Shown one piece after another: positions 17,255 through 25,843 of a DNA stretch of 64,000 nt (position 1 is its first letter; each line of letters opens with the position of its first letter). This DNA is from JAMQPK01 sp963761975 (GTDB taxonomy: Bacteria; Acidobacteriota; Vicinamibacteria; Vicinamibacterales; JAMQPK01). The position numbers and the translations under genes are program-made. The DNA lies in contig CAVXIR010000004.1 of NCBI GenBank assembly GCA_963761975.1, positions 1,736,001 to 1,800,000 of the forward strand, written 5' to 3'. The notes beneath the pieces are model-generated. The model was not told the origin of the DNA. It made no database searches and saw only the letters and a list, made by a program, of their open reading frames with translations.

Positions 17255-18953
17255 TGCCATTGTCGTCTTGTCCGCGGCAACGCTGATTCTCATCGCATCA
17301 ATCGGCGGCATCGACATACAAATCGGCCAACTGTCGATTCGCTCGCATGATGCGCTTCGGCCGGCGATCGCGCTCGTGCTTGCCCTGGCCGGGCGCGCCG
17401 CCCTCAGTGGCGTCAGCGCGAAAGCACGGGCATCGGCTCTGGCGGAGGCGGTTTCGTACGCCTCGATACACGGCTTATTGGCATTGATCGCCGCGGCGGT
17501 CCTGGCGTACTCCCAGTTTCATGTCCGTGTCGCGGGCGGCCTGGACAGTTACGGGTATGTCAGTACGGCAGCACTCATTGCGTCGGGCCATCTGAGCGAG
17601 CCGCAGCCGCTTGCATCCATCCTTCCGTTCGCGGATCCGCTGAGGGCAGCCATCCCACTCGGCCACGTACCGGCCATCGAAGGATTCTCGTCGGTCCCTC
17701 GGTTCCCAATCGGACTGCCCATCGTGATGGCGCTATTCTCCATTCTTCATCCGACCGGCCCGTTCTTCGTGCCCCTCCTCATGGGGTACGTCACGCTCGC
17801 GCTCGCGTATCTCTTGGGCCGCATGACGTCCGACCGTCTGACAGGTTTGTTTGCAGCCGCTCTTGTCGCCGTCGACCCTGTCTTCGCGGTGTCGGCAGTC
17901 CATCCCATGAGCGATGTGCCCGCCGCCTGCTGGCTGGTGGCGGCAATATGGGCCGCCGACACCGAAATCCAGGCACGCCCCGAGCGGAGTCGAGGGGCTG
18001 GTTCTCACGTCTGGAGCGTGACCTCAGGCATGTGCGCCGGAATGGCCGTGCTGACGCGTCCGGTGCTTCTACCTGCAGTGATCGTCTTTCTGCTGATCCA
18101 CGTGTTCAGAACGCGATCGCCCAGCGCCTGGGTGGTTGTGGCGAGCACGTCGGCGTTTCTGCTGTTCCAGATCTGGCTGAACGCGTCGCTTTACGGAACC
18201 ATGACGATGTCCGGATATGGAAGCGCTTCGCACATGTTCGAGCTGTCGTTCTCGCGGATGGCGGCGAACATGTCGAACTTCGGCAAATGGCTCATCTACT
18301 CACGCTCGACGTTGTTCTGGCTCGCGTGGCCGGGAGCCCTTGTCGTTCTTCGTCACGACCGGCGGGCATGGGAATGGTCGGCGATCGCCGCGGCAGCCGC
18401 GGCTCCGTATCTCTTCTATCTTGTCTTCGACAACTGGGATTCTTCCCGTTTTCTGCTGCCGACGATCGTCCTTGTTCTGATTCTATGTGCCCGCGCTCTG
18501 TCGCAGGTCCTGAGTCTTCGGAAGGCGGCACACGCGTGGCGGCCGGCGGTATTGTTCGCGATCGCCTTCGCAAGCGGCTTTGTTTCGCAGCAGTTCCTTC
18601 AGCGCGAAGGGATCGGCCGAAGCCGTTTGGAAGAGGCGAAGTATGTGCTGGTCGGCGAGTGGTTCGAGCGACATACGTCTGAACGCGCAGTGGTTCTCTC
18701 GAGCCTGCACAGCGGCGCCATTCGCCTGTATGGCAAGCGACCAACAATCCGGTGGGACGAGATACCAGGCGACGCCCTCGACGCCACGATCGAGCGGCTC
18801 GTGACCTCGGGTTATGAACCCTATCTCGCGCTCGATACGCCGAGTGAGCCTCCGATGTACGAGGACCGGTTTAGAGGCCAGTCAGCCAACGCCGAGCCTA
18901 TCGCGCGTGTGAGGGTCGTTTACATCTACAAGTTCGAGTCAGCCCGACAATAG
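17238..18953 (+). CDS. GT39/ArnT-like membrane glycosyltransferase
   Basis: The 571-residue product has 10-12 membrane segments and a C-terminal soluble part. A first periplasmic loop with GGLDSYGYVSTAALI and the segment RFPIGLPIVMALFS resemble the dolichyl-phosphate-mannose mannosyltransferase / PMT-2 family, which transfers sugars from lipid carriers in the periplasm. A palindromic repeat is inserted in frame at residues about 247-254 (RPERSRGA), between two membrane segments. The start ATG 17238 overlaps the upstream gene; in-frame upstream codons from 17169 are not needed. Confidence 0.7.
   Translation: MKHALDAIVVLSAATLILIASIGGIDIQIGQLSIRSHDALRPAIALVLALAGRAALSGVSAKARASALAEAVSYASIHGLLALIAAAVLAYSQFHVRVAGGLDSYGYVSTAALIASGHLSEPQPLASILPFADPLRAAIPLGHVPAIEGFSSVPRFPIGLPIVMALFSILHPTGPFFVPLLMGYVTLALAYLLGRMTSDRLTGLFAAALVAVDPVFAVSAVHPMSDVPAACWLVAAIWAADTEIQARPERSRGAGSHVWSVTSGMCAGMAVLTRPVLLPAVIVFLLIHVFRTRSPSAWVVVASTSAFLLFQIWLNASLYGTMTMSGYGSASHMFELSFSRMAANMSNFGKWLIYSRSTLFWLAWPGALVVLRHDRRAWEWSAIAAAAAAPYLFYLVFDNWDSSRFLLPTIVLVLILCARALSQVLSLRKAAHAWRPAVLFAIAFASGFVSQQFLQREGIGRSRLEEAKYVLVGEWFERHTSERAVVLSSLHSGAIRLYGKRPTIRWDEIPGDALDATIERLVTSGYEPYLALDTPSEPPMYEDRFRGQSANAEPIARVRVVYIYKFESARQ
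17977..17998. repeat. In-frame 22-bp palindromic repeat inside the glycosyltransferase gene
   Basis: Arms GCCCC and GGGGC enclose GAGCGGAGTCGA. The element encodes RPERSRGA in a loop between membrane segments. Its sharp self-complementarity and different residue character compared with flanking sequence suggest insertion of a mobile short repeat that kept the frame. Confidence 0.6.
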
Positions 18954-18955
18954 TT

Positions 18956-20047
18956 GTGTCAGCCGGTGGACAGGGCTTGCACACAATTGCAATACGGCAC
19001 GCGAGCCGCGAAACTTGGTGGCCCTATACTCTCGGAAATTTCAATCACGCGCTGCGTCAAAAGCGTGTGAAGGCCGATGGTATTGAACTTGCTCATACGG
19101 GTCGAAAAGAGTATTGGGTGAACCAGAAGCTGACCCTCCTCCGCGGTGGAGCGCCGTTGCCGGCCGAAGTCGTCGCGTCCGAAGCACAACTCACCGGCTC
19201 GGTCCGCTACCTCTTCGATTACGTCAGCCGGATGCTGAAGCTCAACGCCGCGCAGATCGACCTCGTCCGCCCGGGTTTCGAGACGCTCGACCTCGCGATT
19301 GGCGACAAAATCGAGGACTGGAACCAGGTCTTTCTTCATGTGCTCGAGGAGCTGCACCAGAAGGGTGTCGAGCTCGAGCAACGAGAGGCGCTGCTCAGCC
19401 GGATGCGTCGCGACGGCCGCACCCTGCTCTATCGCCGCGAGCTGGGCGAAGAACGTCTGCTGACGACGCTTCGCGAAGAGCATCGCGGCAACGGGTTCGG
19501 CATCGAGATGGTGGACCACGATCGGTTCAAGCACTACAACGACGCCTACGGCCACGAGATCGGCGACCTCGTGCTCGCCACGACCGGACGTCTCTTCCGC
19601 CAGCACCGCGAGGGCGATATCGGCGTGCGATGGGGCGGCGACGAATACCTGCGCATCGTCCGGAATCTCGTGACCGAGACACAGCTGGGCCTGGTCGCAG
19701 GGCGCGACGCCGAGCTCGTGGATTCGTTTTCGTGGGAGTCGCTCGATCCGCGCTTCGTCGATCACCCGCCGCGCCTCAGCATCGGACTGGTCTATTGCGA
19801 GCGGCCGTCCGGCGAGGAGCACGATCGGATGCTGCAGTGCGACGGAGCAGTCAGCATTTCGCCGGAGCAGCGCTTCGACACGTCGGTTGAGGTACCGCCG
19901 GGGTCTTCCTACGATCTGTGCCGCCGGCTCGTCGCGCTTGCCGATCAGAAGATGTACGAGGCGAAGCGTAACTTTGCGGACAGTTCCGACCCGCATATCG
20001 CGCAAACGAACGTCAGGATTGTCGGTGGGAAGCTCGTGGAGATCTGA
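18956..20047 (+). CDS. GGDEF-domain protein (diguanylate cyclase-like)
   Basis: The 363-residue protein starts at GTG 18956, two bases after the previous stop. The N-terminal ~155 residues are helical and unassigned. The C-terminal half carries the cyclase pattern VDHDRFKHYNDAYGHEIGD and the active-site motif RWGGDEY, a permitted GGDEF variant, followed by LSIGL and LADQKMYEAKR. It probably makes c-di-GMP. An unusual insertion of about 30 residues separates the GGDEY region from the conserved C-terminal helix. No transmembrane region is present, so the N-terminus may sense a cytoplasmic signal. Confidence 0.8.
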   Translation: MSAGGQGLHTIAIRHASRETWWPYTLGNFNHALRQKRVKADGIELAHTGRKEYWVNQKLTLLRGGAPLPAEVVASEAQLTGSVRYLFDYVSRMLKLNAAQIDLVRPGFETLDLAIGDKIEDWNQVFLHVLEELHQKGVELEQREALLSRMRRDGRTLLYRRELGEERLLTTLREEHRGNGFGIEMVDHDRFKHYNDAYGHEIGDLVLATTGRLFRQHREGDIGVRWGGDEYLRIVRNLVTETQLGLVAGRDAELVDSFSWESLDPRFVDHPPRLSIGLVYCERPSGEEHDRMLQCDGAVSISPEQRFDTSVEVPPGSSYDLCRRLVALADQKMYEAKRNFADSSDPHIAQTNVRIVGGKLVEI

Positions 20048-20060
20048 CGCTGACGCACGT

Positions 20061-20121
20061 CATGGCAGAGGGCAGAGGGATGATGGCAGAGAGTACTTTC
20101 TGCCATCTGCCATCTGCCCTG
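20061..20121. repeat. TGGCAGA palindromic element, copy 2 (convergent spacer)
   Basis: Same orientation as copy 3. It lies between the ends of the GGDEF gene and the ankyrin gene, which converge, and can fold as a hairpin with TGGCAGA/TCTGCCA arms around AGAGAGTACTTT. It may serve as a bidirectional transcription stop. Confidence 0.85.
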
Positions 20122-20141
20122 ACGGGAGACCGCGTTAGCGG

Positions 20142-21605
20142 TCACTTGGTAGGTGTTGCGCCGCTGATGACGGTCTCGGGCGCGACCTCGGTCGACACGC
20201 CGGCACGCACCATGATTTCGCGCAGCGCATCCGCTGTCGGAACGTGGAACCTGAAGTTCATCCCGCGATGCACGCCGACGGCAACGCGCAGCGGCGTCCA
20301 GCCCGACACGTTGTTCTTGTTCCAGATGTCGACTTTGGCGCCTTTCGCATCGAGCACTTTGACGACTTCCGGAAGCTGCTTGAACGCCGCGCCGTGCATG
20401 GCGGTGTTGCCGTTCTTGTCGACGACGTTGACGTCGTTACCGAGCTCGATGGCCAGCTTCACGGCTTCGAGCGCCTCGGGCGGCGCCCCGGCGTCCTCGC
20501 CGGGTGAATGTGTGCCGACCCCTGCCGCGGCCATCAGCGGCGTCGTGCCATCTTCATTTGGCAGCAGCGGATCGGCGCCCAACTCCACGAGCAACCGCAT
20601 CAGTTCGGCGTCGCCCCCGCGCGCGGCCATGAAGAACGGCGTGGCGCCTACGAAGTTCAGCGCCGTAACGCCGACGCTCGGACGCCGCGTCACGCGCGCG
20701 TTCACATCGGCGCCGTGCGACTTCAGCTTCCGGACGAGCGTGAGGCTGTCCATGTTGCCCGAGCCGTACGGAGCGGGATCGTTGCTGCCGGTGCCTGGCT
20801 TCCGAATCCATGTGATGTGATGCAGCGCCGTCCAGCCCTGCGCGGCGGCATTCGGATCGGCACCTGCATCGAGCAACGCAGCCGCGAGCTCGAAATGTCC
20901 GCTGCCTACCGCCAGGACGAGGGCACTTGAGCCTCCCGCGGGCGGCCTCCCGCCGCCGCCACCACCCGCTCCACGGCCGCGCCCCGTTCTTGCGAGCAGC
21001 GCGTCGTTCACGTCCGCGCCGCCGGCGAGTAGAGTTTTAACAGCGGCAACCCTTCCTTCGCGTGCCGCAAACAGCAGGGCCGTCCATCCCGCATTCGATC
21101 GGGCGTTCACCTGCGCGCCGGCCTCGAGCATTATCTGGAGAGCATCAGCGTGTCCTTCCGCCGCTGCCCACATGAGCGCGGTCTGACCGCGCCAACTCTC
21201 TTTCGCGTTCAAATCTGCCCCGTAAGCGAGCAACGTCTTCACCGCTGGGGCGACGCCGGTACGCGCCGCGGTCATGAGGACTGTCTCGCCCTCCGACTGC
21301 ACTGCGTTGGGATTGGCGCCGGCTTTCAGCAGCAGTTCAAGGATCGCCGCATTGCCGTTGGTGGCCGCGAGGGCCAGCGGCGGCACTCCGTACCTGTTCG
21401 TCGCGTTGACATCTGCGCCGCTGCGGATGAGCGACTCGACGGCCTTCAGGTCGTTGCGATGGACTGCGCGGTGCAGCGGTCTCGTGCCGTCAGGCTCGAC
21501 AGCGTTCGCGGCACTGTTCACCGTCGCACGCTGTGCTGCGATGCCCGCGCCGCTGACGCAAACCGTCGCGGCGATTACCACTGCCGCACGATAAAACAGC
21601 CGCAT
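20142..21605 (-). CDS. Exported ankyrin-repeat protein
   Basis: The 487-residue product has a signal peptide (MRLFYRAAVVIAATVCVSG...) and around nine to ten ankyrin units with G-TPLHxAAxxG and LLxxGADxN patterns, for example LIRSGADVNATNRYG and LLLKAGANPNAVQSEG. A glycine-rich linker (GRGRGAGGGGGGRPP) splits the array. Such proteins mediate protein contacts. It is the last gene of a DUF1592-DUF1552-ankyrin series, a combination repeatedly seen in acidobacteria. Start 21605 is preceded by an AGAGG site; the in-frame extension to 21692 is repeat sequence. Confidence 0.85.
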   Translation of the reverse strand: MRLFYRAAVVIAATVCVSGAGIAAQRATVNSAANAVEPDGTRPLHRAVHRNDLKAVESLIRSGADVNATNRYGVPPLALAATNGNAAILELLLKAGANPNAVQSEGETVLMTAARTGVAPAVKTLLAYGADLNAKESWRGQTALMWAAAEGHADALQIMLEAGAQVNARSNAGWTALLFAAREGRVAAVKTLLAGGADVNDALLARTGRGRGAGGGGGGRPPAGGSSALVLAVGSGHFELAAALLDAGADPNAAAQGWTALHHITWIRKPGTGSNDPAPYGSGNMDSLTLVRKLKSHGADVNARVTRRPSVGVTALNFVGATPFFMAARGGDAELMRLLVELGADPLLPNEDGTTPLMAAAGVGTHSPGEDAGAPPEALEAVKLAIELGNDVNVVDKNGNTAMHGAAFKQLPEVVKVLDAKGAKVDIWNKNNVSGWTPLRVAVGVHRGMNFRFHVPTADALREIMVRAGVSTEVAPETVISGATPTK

Positions 21606-21626
21606 CTTGGTCAACCTCTTTTTGCT

Positions 21627-21680
21627 TGTCGCGGGGCCCCACCCCCGCGACCTGTCACCTCGCCCTTTCGGGCTCGGCGA
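21627..21680 (-). repeat. GC-rich leader repeat (copy B) before the ankyrin gene
   Basis: In the mRNA sense it reads CGCCGAGCCCGAAAGGGCGA, then a GGTGACAGGTCG block, then GGGGCCCCGCGACAA about 20 nt ahead of the start codon. The CCCGAAAGGG part and the GTCGCGGGG...CCCCGCGAC part each form hairpins. Confidence 0.7.
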
Positions 21681-21732
21681 TGTTTGCAACAACGATCTGC
21701 TTAGTGCGAAATACAGGCCGCGGGAAGCAGCC

Positions 21733-21766
21733 TGCGACCTGCCACCTCGGCCTTTCGGGCTCGGCG
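21733..21766 (-). repeat. Partial second copy of the leader repeat
   Basis: The sequence GCGACCTGCCACCTCG plus the CCTTTCGGG hairpin and CTCGGCG repeats the 21648-21680 block about 85 bp further on, and both copies are followed by similar GATCTGCTTA(A/G)TGC. This makes a direct repeat in the spacer between the DUF1552 and ankyrin genes. Confidence 0.65.
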
Positions 21767-21807
21767 CAACAACGTGATATCGATCTGCTTAATGCAGCTT
21801 TCCAGAC

Positions 21808-23148
21808 CTACAAGCTCAACGGCTCCAGCAGCTCATCTACCTTGCCCGTACTGTCGGCGAACCGCTCGGTCGGTACGCCCACCTTGTCGAGCAACGTGGC
21901 GTGCAGGTTCGTGAGCGGCGCCGCCTGCGTGTACTTGATGTGCCGCCCGCCTTTCATGCCTGCGCCACCGCCGGCCACGAGAATCGGCAGGTTCGTGTGG
22001 TCGTGCACATCGGGATTCCCGAGGCCGCTGCCCAGCAGATACAGTGAGTGATCGAGCAGCGTGCCGTCACCGTCTTTGGTCGCCTGGAGCTTTTCGAGCA
22101 GGTAGCCAAAGAGCGATACGTGATACGTGTTGATCTTGGCCAGCTTCGCCAGCTTCTCGGGCGAGTTTTGATGATGCGACGTCGCGTGATGCGGCTCGGC
22201 GACACCAATCTGCGGATACGTCCGCGTGCTCACCTCGCGCGCCAGCTGGAACGTGACGACCCGCGTAATATCCGCCTGCAGCGCGAGCACTTGTAAATCG
22301 AGCATCAGCTTGGCGTGTTCCTCCCAGTCCGACGGCACGCCGACAGGCCGCGTCAGCACCTCGGGCAGCGCATCGCCATCCAGCTGCTCGGCTTTCTGGA
22401 TGCGCCGCTCGACCTCGCGGAGCGTGTCGAGATATTCGTCGACGCGCACGCGATCGCTCGGACCGAGCCGCCGGCCCAGCCGCGCCATATCTTCAGTCAC
22501 CCAGTCGAGAATGCTGCCGTTCTTCTTGAGCTCGGCCTTGCGGTCTGCTGCGGATCCGCCGTCGCCGAACAGCCGCTCGAAAACGACGCGCGGGTTCGCT
22601 TCGGTCGGCAGCGGGGTCGTCTTGCCAGACCATGCGAGCGTGTTCATGTACACGCAATTGAAGCCGTTGTCGCAGTTGCCGACCACGTAGTTGAAATCGG
22701 TCGCGAGCTCGAGCGATGGCAACTGGGTGTCCTTACCGAGTTGCTGCGCCGCGATCTGGTCCATCGTGACGCCCATCTCGTAATCGGACCCTTCCGTCAT
22801 CTTCGCGCGCACGCCGCTCAGAAACGTGCAGTTTGCCGTCGCGTGATTGCCGTTCGAGTACGCGTTCTTCAGTTCGAGATTGCTCAGCACGGTGAGCTGA
22901 TTCAGAAACGGCATGAGCGGCGCCAGTGTGGGCGAGAGCTCTGTCAGGCGGCCTTCCTGCTTCGGCATCCACTCCGCGATGTTCGATCCCATCGGAATGT
23001 AGACGACGCCGAGCCTGGCAATCGGTTTGGTGGCCGCACGGAGGCCGCCGAATGCGGGCACCATGGCGTCGAGCATGGGCAACGCAAGGGCCGCACCCAC
23101 ACCACGCAGGAACGTCCGCCGCGGCAATGCCAGTTTGGTCACGATCAT
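21808..23148 (-). CDS. DUF1552 family Tat-exported protein
   Basis: The 446-residue protein begins with a Tat leader PRRTFLRGVGAALALPMLDA. Family signatures include IAEWMPKQEG, NCTFLSGVRA and SHHQNSPEKLAKLAKI; the pattern with metal-binding-like histidines is compatible with a hydrolase or sulfatase-like fold, but function is unknown. ATG 23148 has an AAGGAGAG site at proper spacing. Together with the upstream DUF1592 cytochrome it forms a pair common in acidobacteria, planctomycetes and verrucomicrobia. Confidence 0.9.
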   Translation of the reverse strand: MIVTKLALPRRTFLRGVGAALALPMLDAMVPAFGGLRAATKPIARLGVVYIPMGSNIAEWMPKQEGRLTELSPTLAPLMPFLNQLTVLSNLELKNAYSNGNHATANCTFLSGVRAKMTEGSDYEMGVTMDQIAAQQLGKDTQLPSLELATDFNYVVGNCDNGFNCVYMNTLAWSGKTTPLPTEANPRVVFERLFGDGGSAADRKAELKKNGSILDWVTEDMARLGRRLGPSDRVRVDEYLDTLREVERRIQKAEQLDGDALPEVLTRPVGVPSDWEEHAKLMLDLQVLALQADITRVVTFQLAREVSTRTYPQIGVAEPHHATSHHQNSPEKLAKLAKINTYHVSLFGYLLEKLQATKDGDGTLLDHSLYLLGSGLGNPDVHDHTNLPILVAGGGAGMKGGRHIKYTQAAPLTNLHATLLDKVGVPTERFADSTGKVDELLEPLSL

Positions 23149-23159
23149 GAAGCTCTCCT

Positions 23160-25637
23160 TTAGTTGCTCGATGCGCTTCTCATCCGAAACGGCGTGCTGT
23201 TCACAATGCCGAGCACGACAGAAGAGAAACGATAGTCGCCGGGACGCGCCTTGCGCGTCACCTCGCGCACGGCCGGCGCGTCGTAATACTCGAGACCACG
23301 GCCAAGCGCGTACGTCATCAGCTTTTCGGTCAGCGTCGACACGAACAGGTCGGACCGGTTCAGCACCGCCGTGCGAAGCCCGATGGCGCCGTCGAACGTG
23401 CTGCCGTCCGGCAGCCCGCCCGATGCGTCGACCGGAGTGCCGGCCTCGCTCAGCGTGCGCCAGCGCCCAATCGCGTCAAAGTTTTCGGTCGACAGTCCCA
23501 CCGGGTCCATCAACTGATGGCAGCTTGCGCACGCCGGGTTCGCGCGATGCTGCACCATGCGCTCGCGGACGGTGAGAATCTTCGCCCCTGGGCTGTTCTC
23601 TGCCAGCGGTGGAACATTCTGCGGCGGCGGCGGCACCGGCGTGCCGAGCAGGTTCTCGAGAATCCATTTGCCGCGGTTCACCGGCGACGTGCGGTTCGCG
23701 TACGACGTGACCGTCATGATGCTGCCCTGGCCGAGCAGCCCGCCGCGGACGTGATTCTTCCCAAGGTCTACACGCCTGAAATGACTGCCGTATACGTTCG
23801 GAATGCCGTAATGCTTCGCGAGACGCTCGTTGAGGAACGTGTAATCGGCGCGCAACAGGTCGAGCACGCTGCGATCCTCTTTCATCACGCTCTCGAACAG
23901 CATCTCGGTCTCGCGCCGGAAAGCCTGGCGGAGGTTGTCGTCGAAATCGGGGAACAGCCGGTTGTCCGGTTTGTGGCTGTCGAGATTGCGCAGATACAGC
24001 CACTGTGCCGCGAAGTTGTTCACCAATGCGGTCGCGCGCGGGTCCGCGAGCATCCGGCGCACCTGCTGTTCCAGTACGGCAGGTTCGTCAAGCCGTCCTT
24101 TGACCGCAACATCGAGCAGCGTCGCATCCGGAATGCTGCTCCAGAGGAAGAACGAGAGTCGCGAGGCCAGCTCGAGGTCGTCGATGCGATACGTCGTGTC
24201 CGCCGCACCGGGCTTGCCCACCGTAGCGGCGCCAGCCGCGGAGGTGGGTGCGCGCTCGATGCGGAAGAGAAAGGCCGGGCTCGTCAGCATCGCGCGCAAG
24301 GCCATCTCGATGCCTTGCTCGAAGGTACCCTCGGCGCGGCCCTGCTTGTAAAAGCCGAGCAGCGTCTGCACCTCCTCGCTCGTCGCAGGCCGCCGGTACG
24401 CGCGTCGCGCGAGCGCCGTCACAATGTTGCGGGCGCACGTCGTCTCATTCGACGCGCTCGCAGGGCGGCAGCTGAAGATGCGGCGCCTGCTCGGCGTGTC
24501 GCCGATGCCGGTCTGGTTGAACGGACCTGCCACCGACACGCTATAGAGCGCTGGCTGCGTTCGCGGTGTGCGATCGCTATTGAAGCTGGCGAGATAGGGT
24601 TGCCGCTCGGTTTCGATGAGCGCCGACGGCCTCTTGAGAAATACGACCTGAATCACATGCGGCCCGCCCGTCACACGTGTGCGGAAATTCAGGTGCGAGT
24701 CGGCCGCCTGTTCCGGGTCATATTGCGGCCCCATGGGATCGACCGGACCGTTCCGCTGCGCAGGCGTCAGCGTAAACATCTGCTGGCGAACGCCGTCGAT
24801 GCTGACCTCCATCTGGTGCGGCTCGTTGAGGCCTTCAATCAACTCGTTGCGATCGCGTGTGAGCCGCAGCTCGAACTGATAGTCGCCATCGGCGGGAAAC
24901 GTGTACCGCACAATCGCGCCTGCCCGCGTACCGAATGGCTGGCCGTCGAAGTGCCCATCTTGCGAAAGATCGTTAGGGAGAATCACCGTCTCGGCCCCAG
25001 CGGAACGCACGGGTGTGCCGACCGCGAGCCGGCTGATTTTCTGCGCGGCCGACAGATACCGTTCGAGCAGCATGGGCGAGAGCCCGCCGACGCTGATGTT
25101 GTCGAACCCGTGGCTCGAATCGTCCATCGGCAGCAATGCGGCGACGTCCATCTCGAGGTCGAGTAGATCCCGGATCGCGTTCTGATACTCAGTGCGGTTC
25201 AGCCGGCGAAATGTGTCGGTCCGCCCGGGATTGGGATTAGCGGCAGCCGCTCGATCGAGCGATGTCTCGAGGTGAGAAATCAGCGCATCGTATCCCGCCT
25301 CGTCGGGCCGCGGACGTCCAGGCGGAGGCATCGAGCGGGCGCGGAGCTTGCGCACCACGAGCTCCCACCGTTCGACTTCTGCTCCAGGGTTGTTCACCTC
25401 GAGCGTGCTCAGGACGAGATTGCCCTGCTTCGCTTTTTCGCTGTGACAACCAACACAATATTTGGCGAGAAGCGCGCGATCCGCGGCGATGCCAGTGTCG
25501 GTCGCAGCGGCACCTTGACCTGACAGCCCAGGCGCACGTGTCTCAGCGGTCTGTTGCGGATCCGCCTGTACATAGGCGGCCGCCACCAACAGCAGTACCG
25601 GAAGCCCGGTCGCGCGAAAGAGCCGACGCCGATTCAT
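23160..25637 (-). CDS. DUF1592-type multidomain protein with planctomycete-like cytochrome c domain
   Basis: The 825-residue exported protein has the domain series usual for this family: a heme c site CVGCHS near residue 60, DUF1587 (FRRLNRTEYQNAIRDLLDLE), DUF1595 (ALARRAYRRPATSEEVQTLL), DUF1592 (LELASRLSFFLWSSIPD), DUF1588 (GGLLGQGSIMTVTSYANRTS) and DUF1585 near the end (LMTYALGRGLEYYD). A second heme-like motif CASCH lies in the DUF1588/1585 junction. It is periplasmic by signal peptide. Role unknown; likely redox work with DUF1552 protein. Start 25637 is chosen at the signal peptide MNRRRLFRATG. Confidence 0.9.
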   Translation of the reverse strand: MNRRRLFRATGLPVLLLVAAAYVQADPQQTAETRAPGLSGQGAAATDTGIAADRALLAKYCVGCHSEKAKQGNLVLSTLEVNNPGAEVERWELVVRKLRARSMPPPGRPRPDEAGYDALISHLETSLDRAAAANPNPGRTDTFRRLNRTEYQNAIRDLLDLEMDVAALLPMDDSSHGFDNISVGGLSPMLLERYLSAAQKISRLAVGTPVRSAGAETVILPNDLSQDGHFDGQPFGTRAGAIVRYTFPADGDYQFELRLTRDRNELIEGLNEPHQMEVSIDGVRQQMFTLTPAQRNGPVDPMGPQYDPEQAADSHLNFRTRVTGGPHVIQVVFLKRPSALIETERQPYLASFNSDRTPRTQPALYSVSVAGPFNQTGIGDTPSRRRIFSCRPASASNETTCARNIVTALARRAYRRPATSEEVQTLLGFYKQGRAEGTFEQGIEMALRAMLTSPAFLFRIERAPTSAAGAATVGKPGAADTTYRIDDLELASRLSFFLWSSIPDATLLDVAVKGRLDEPAVLEQQVRRMLADPRATALVNNFAAQWLYLRNLDSHKPDNRLFPDFDDNLRQAFRRETEMLFESVMKEDRSVLDLLRADYTFLNERLAKHYGIPNVYGSHFRRVDLGKNHVRGGLLGQGSIMTVTSYANRTSPVNRGKWILENLLGTPVPPPPQNVPPLAENSPGAKILTVRERMVQHRANPACASCHQLMDPVGLSTENFDAIGRWRTLSEAGTPVDASGGLPDGSTFDGAIGLRTAVLNRSDLFVSTLTEKLMTYALGRGLEYYDAPAVREVTRKARPGDYRFSSVVLGIVNSTPFRMRSASSN

Positions 25638-25794
25638 CCAACCTCCGGTCTTGCAAAGGTCCGAAAACGAGTGCTTTAAGTGTACACAGAGTGCCCGTGT
25701 ACAGGTTGTCTCTTTTTGTCGCAACCCGTTGATTTTGCGCGTTTTTCGCGCCGGCTGGACAGCTTGGTGGGGATGAGCGCGCGGGCAGGAACTT

Positions 25795-25827
25795 CCGGGT
25801 CGCTCGTCGGTGGCACGAGCGACCCGG
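25795..25827 (-). terminator. Strong 13-bp stem-loop downstream of the TonB receptor
   Basis: Arms CCGGGTCGCTCGT (25795-25807) and ACGAGCGACCCGG (25815-25827) pair perfectly around a 7-nt loop, 17 bp beyond the receptor stop codon. No U-tract follows, so termination would be stem-driven or Rho-assisted. Confidence 0.6.
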
Positions 25828-25843
25828 CCGAACGCGAGGTCGC

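Noticed and set aside
23517..25166. 549-residue plus-strand frame opposite the DUF1592 gene
   Set aside because: Composition is that of an antisense shadow; the minus strand has a full domain series.
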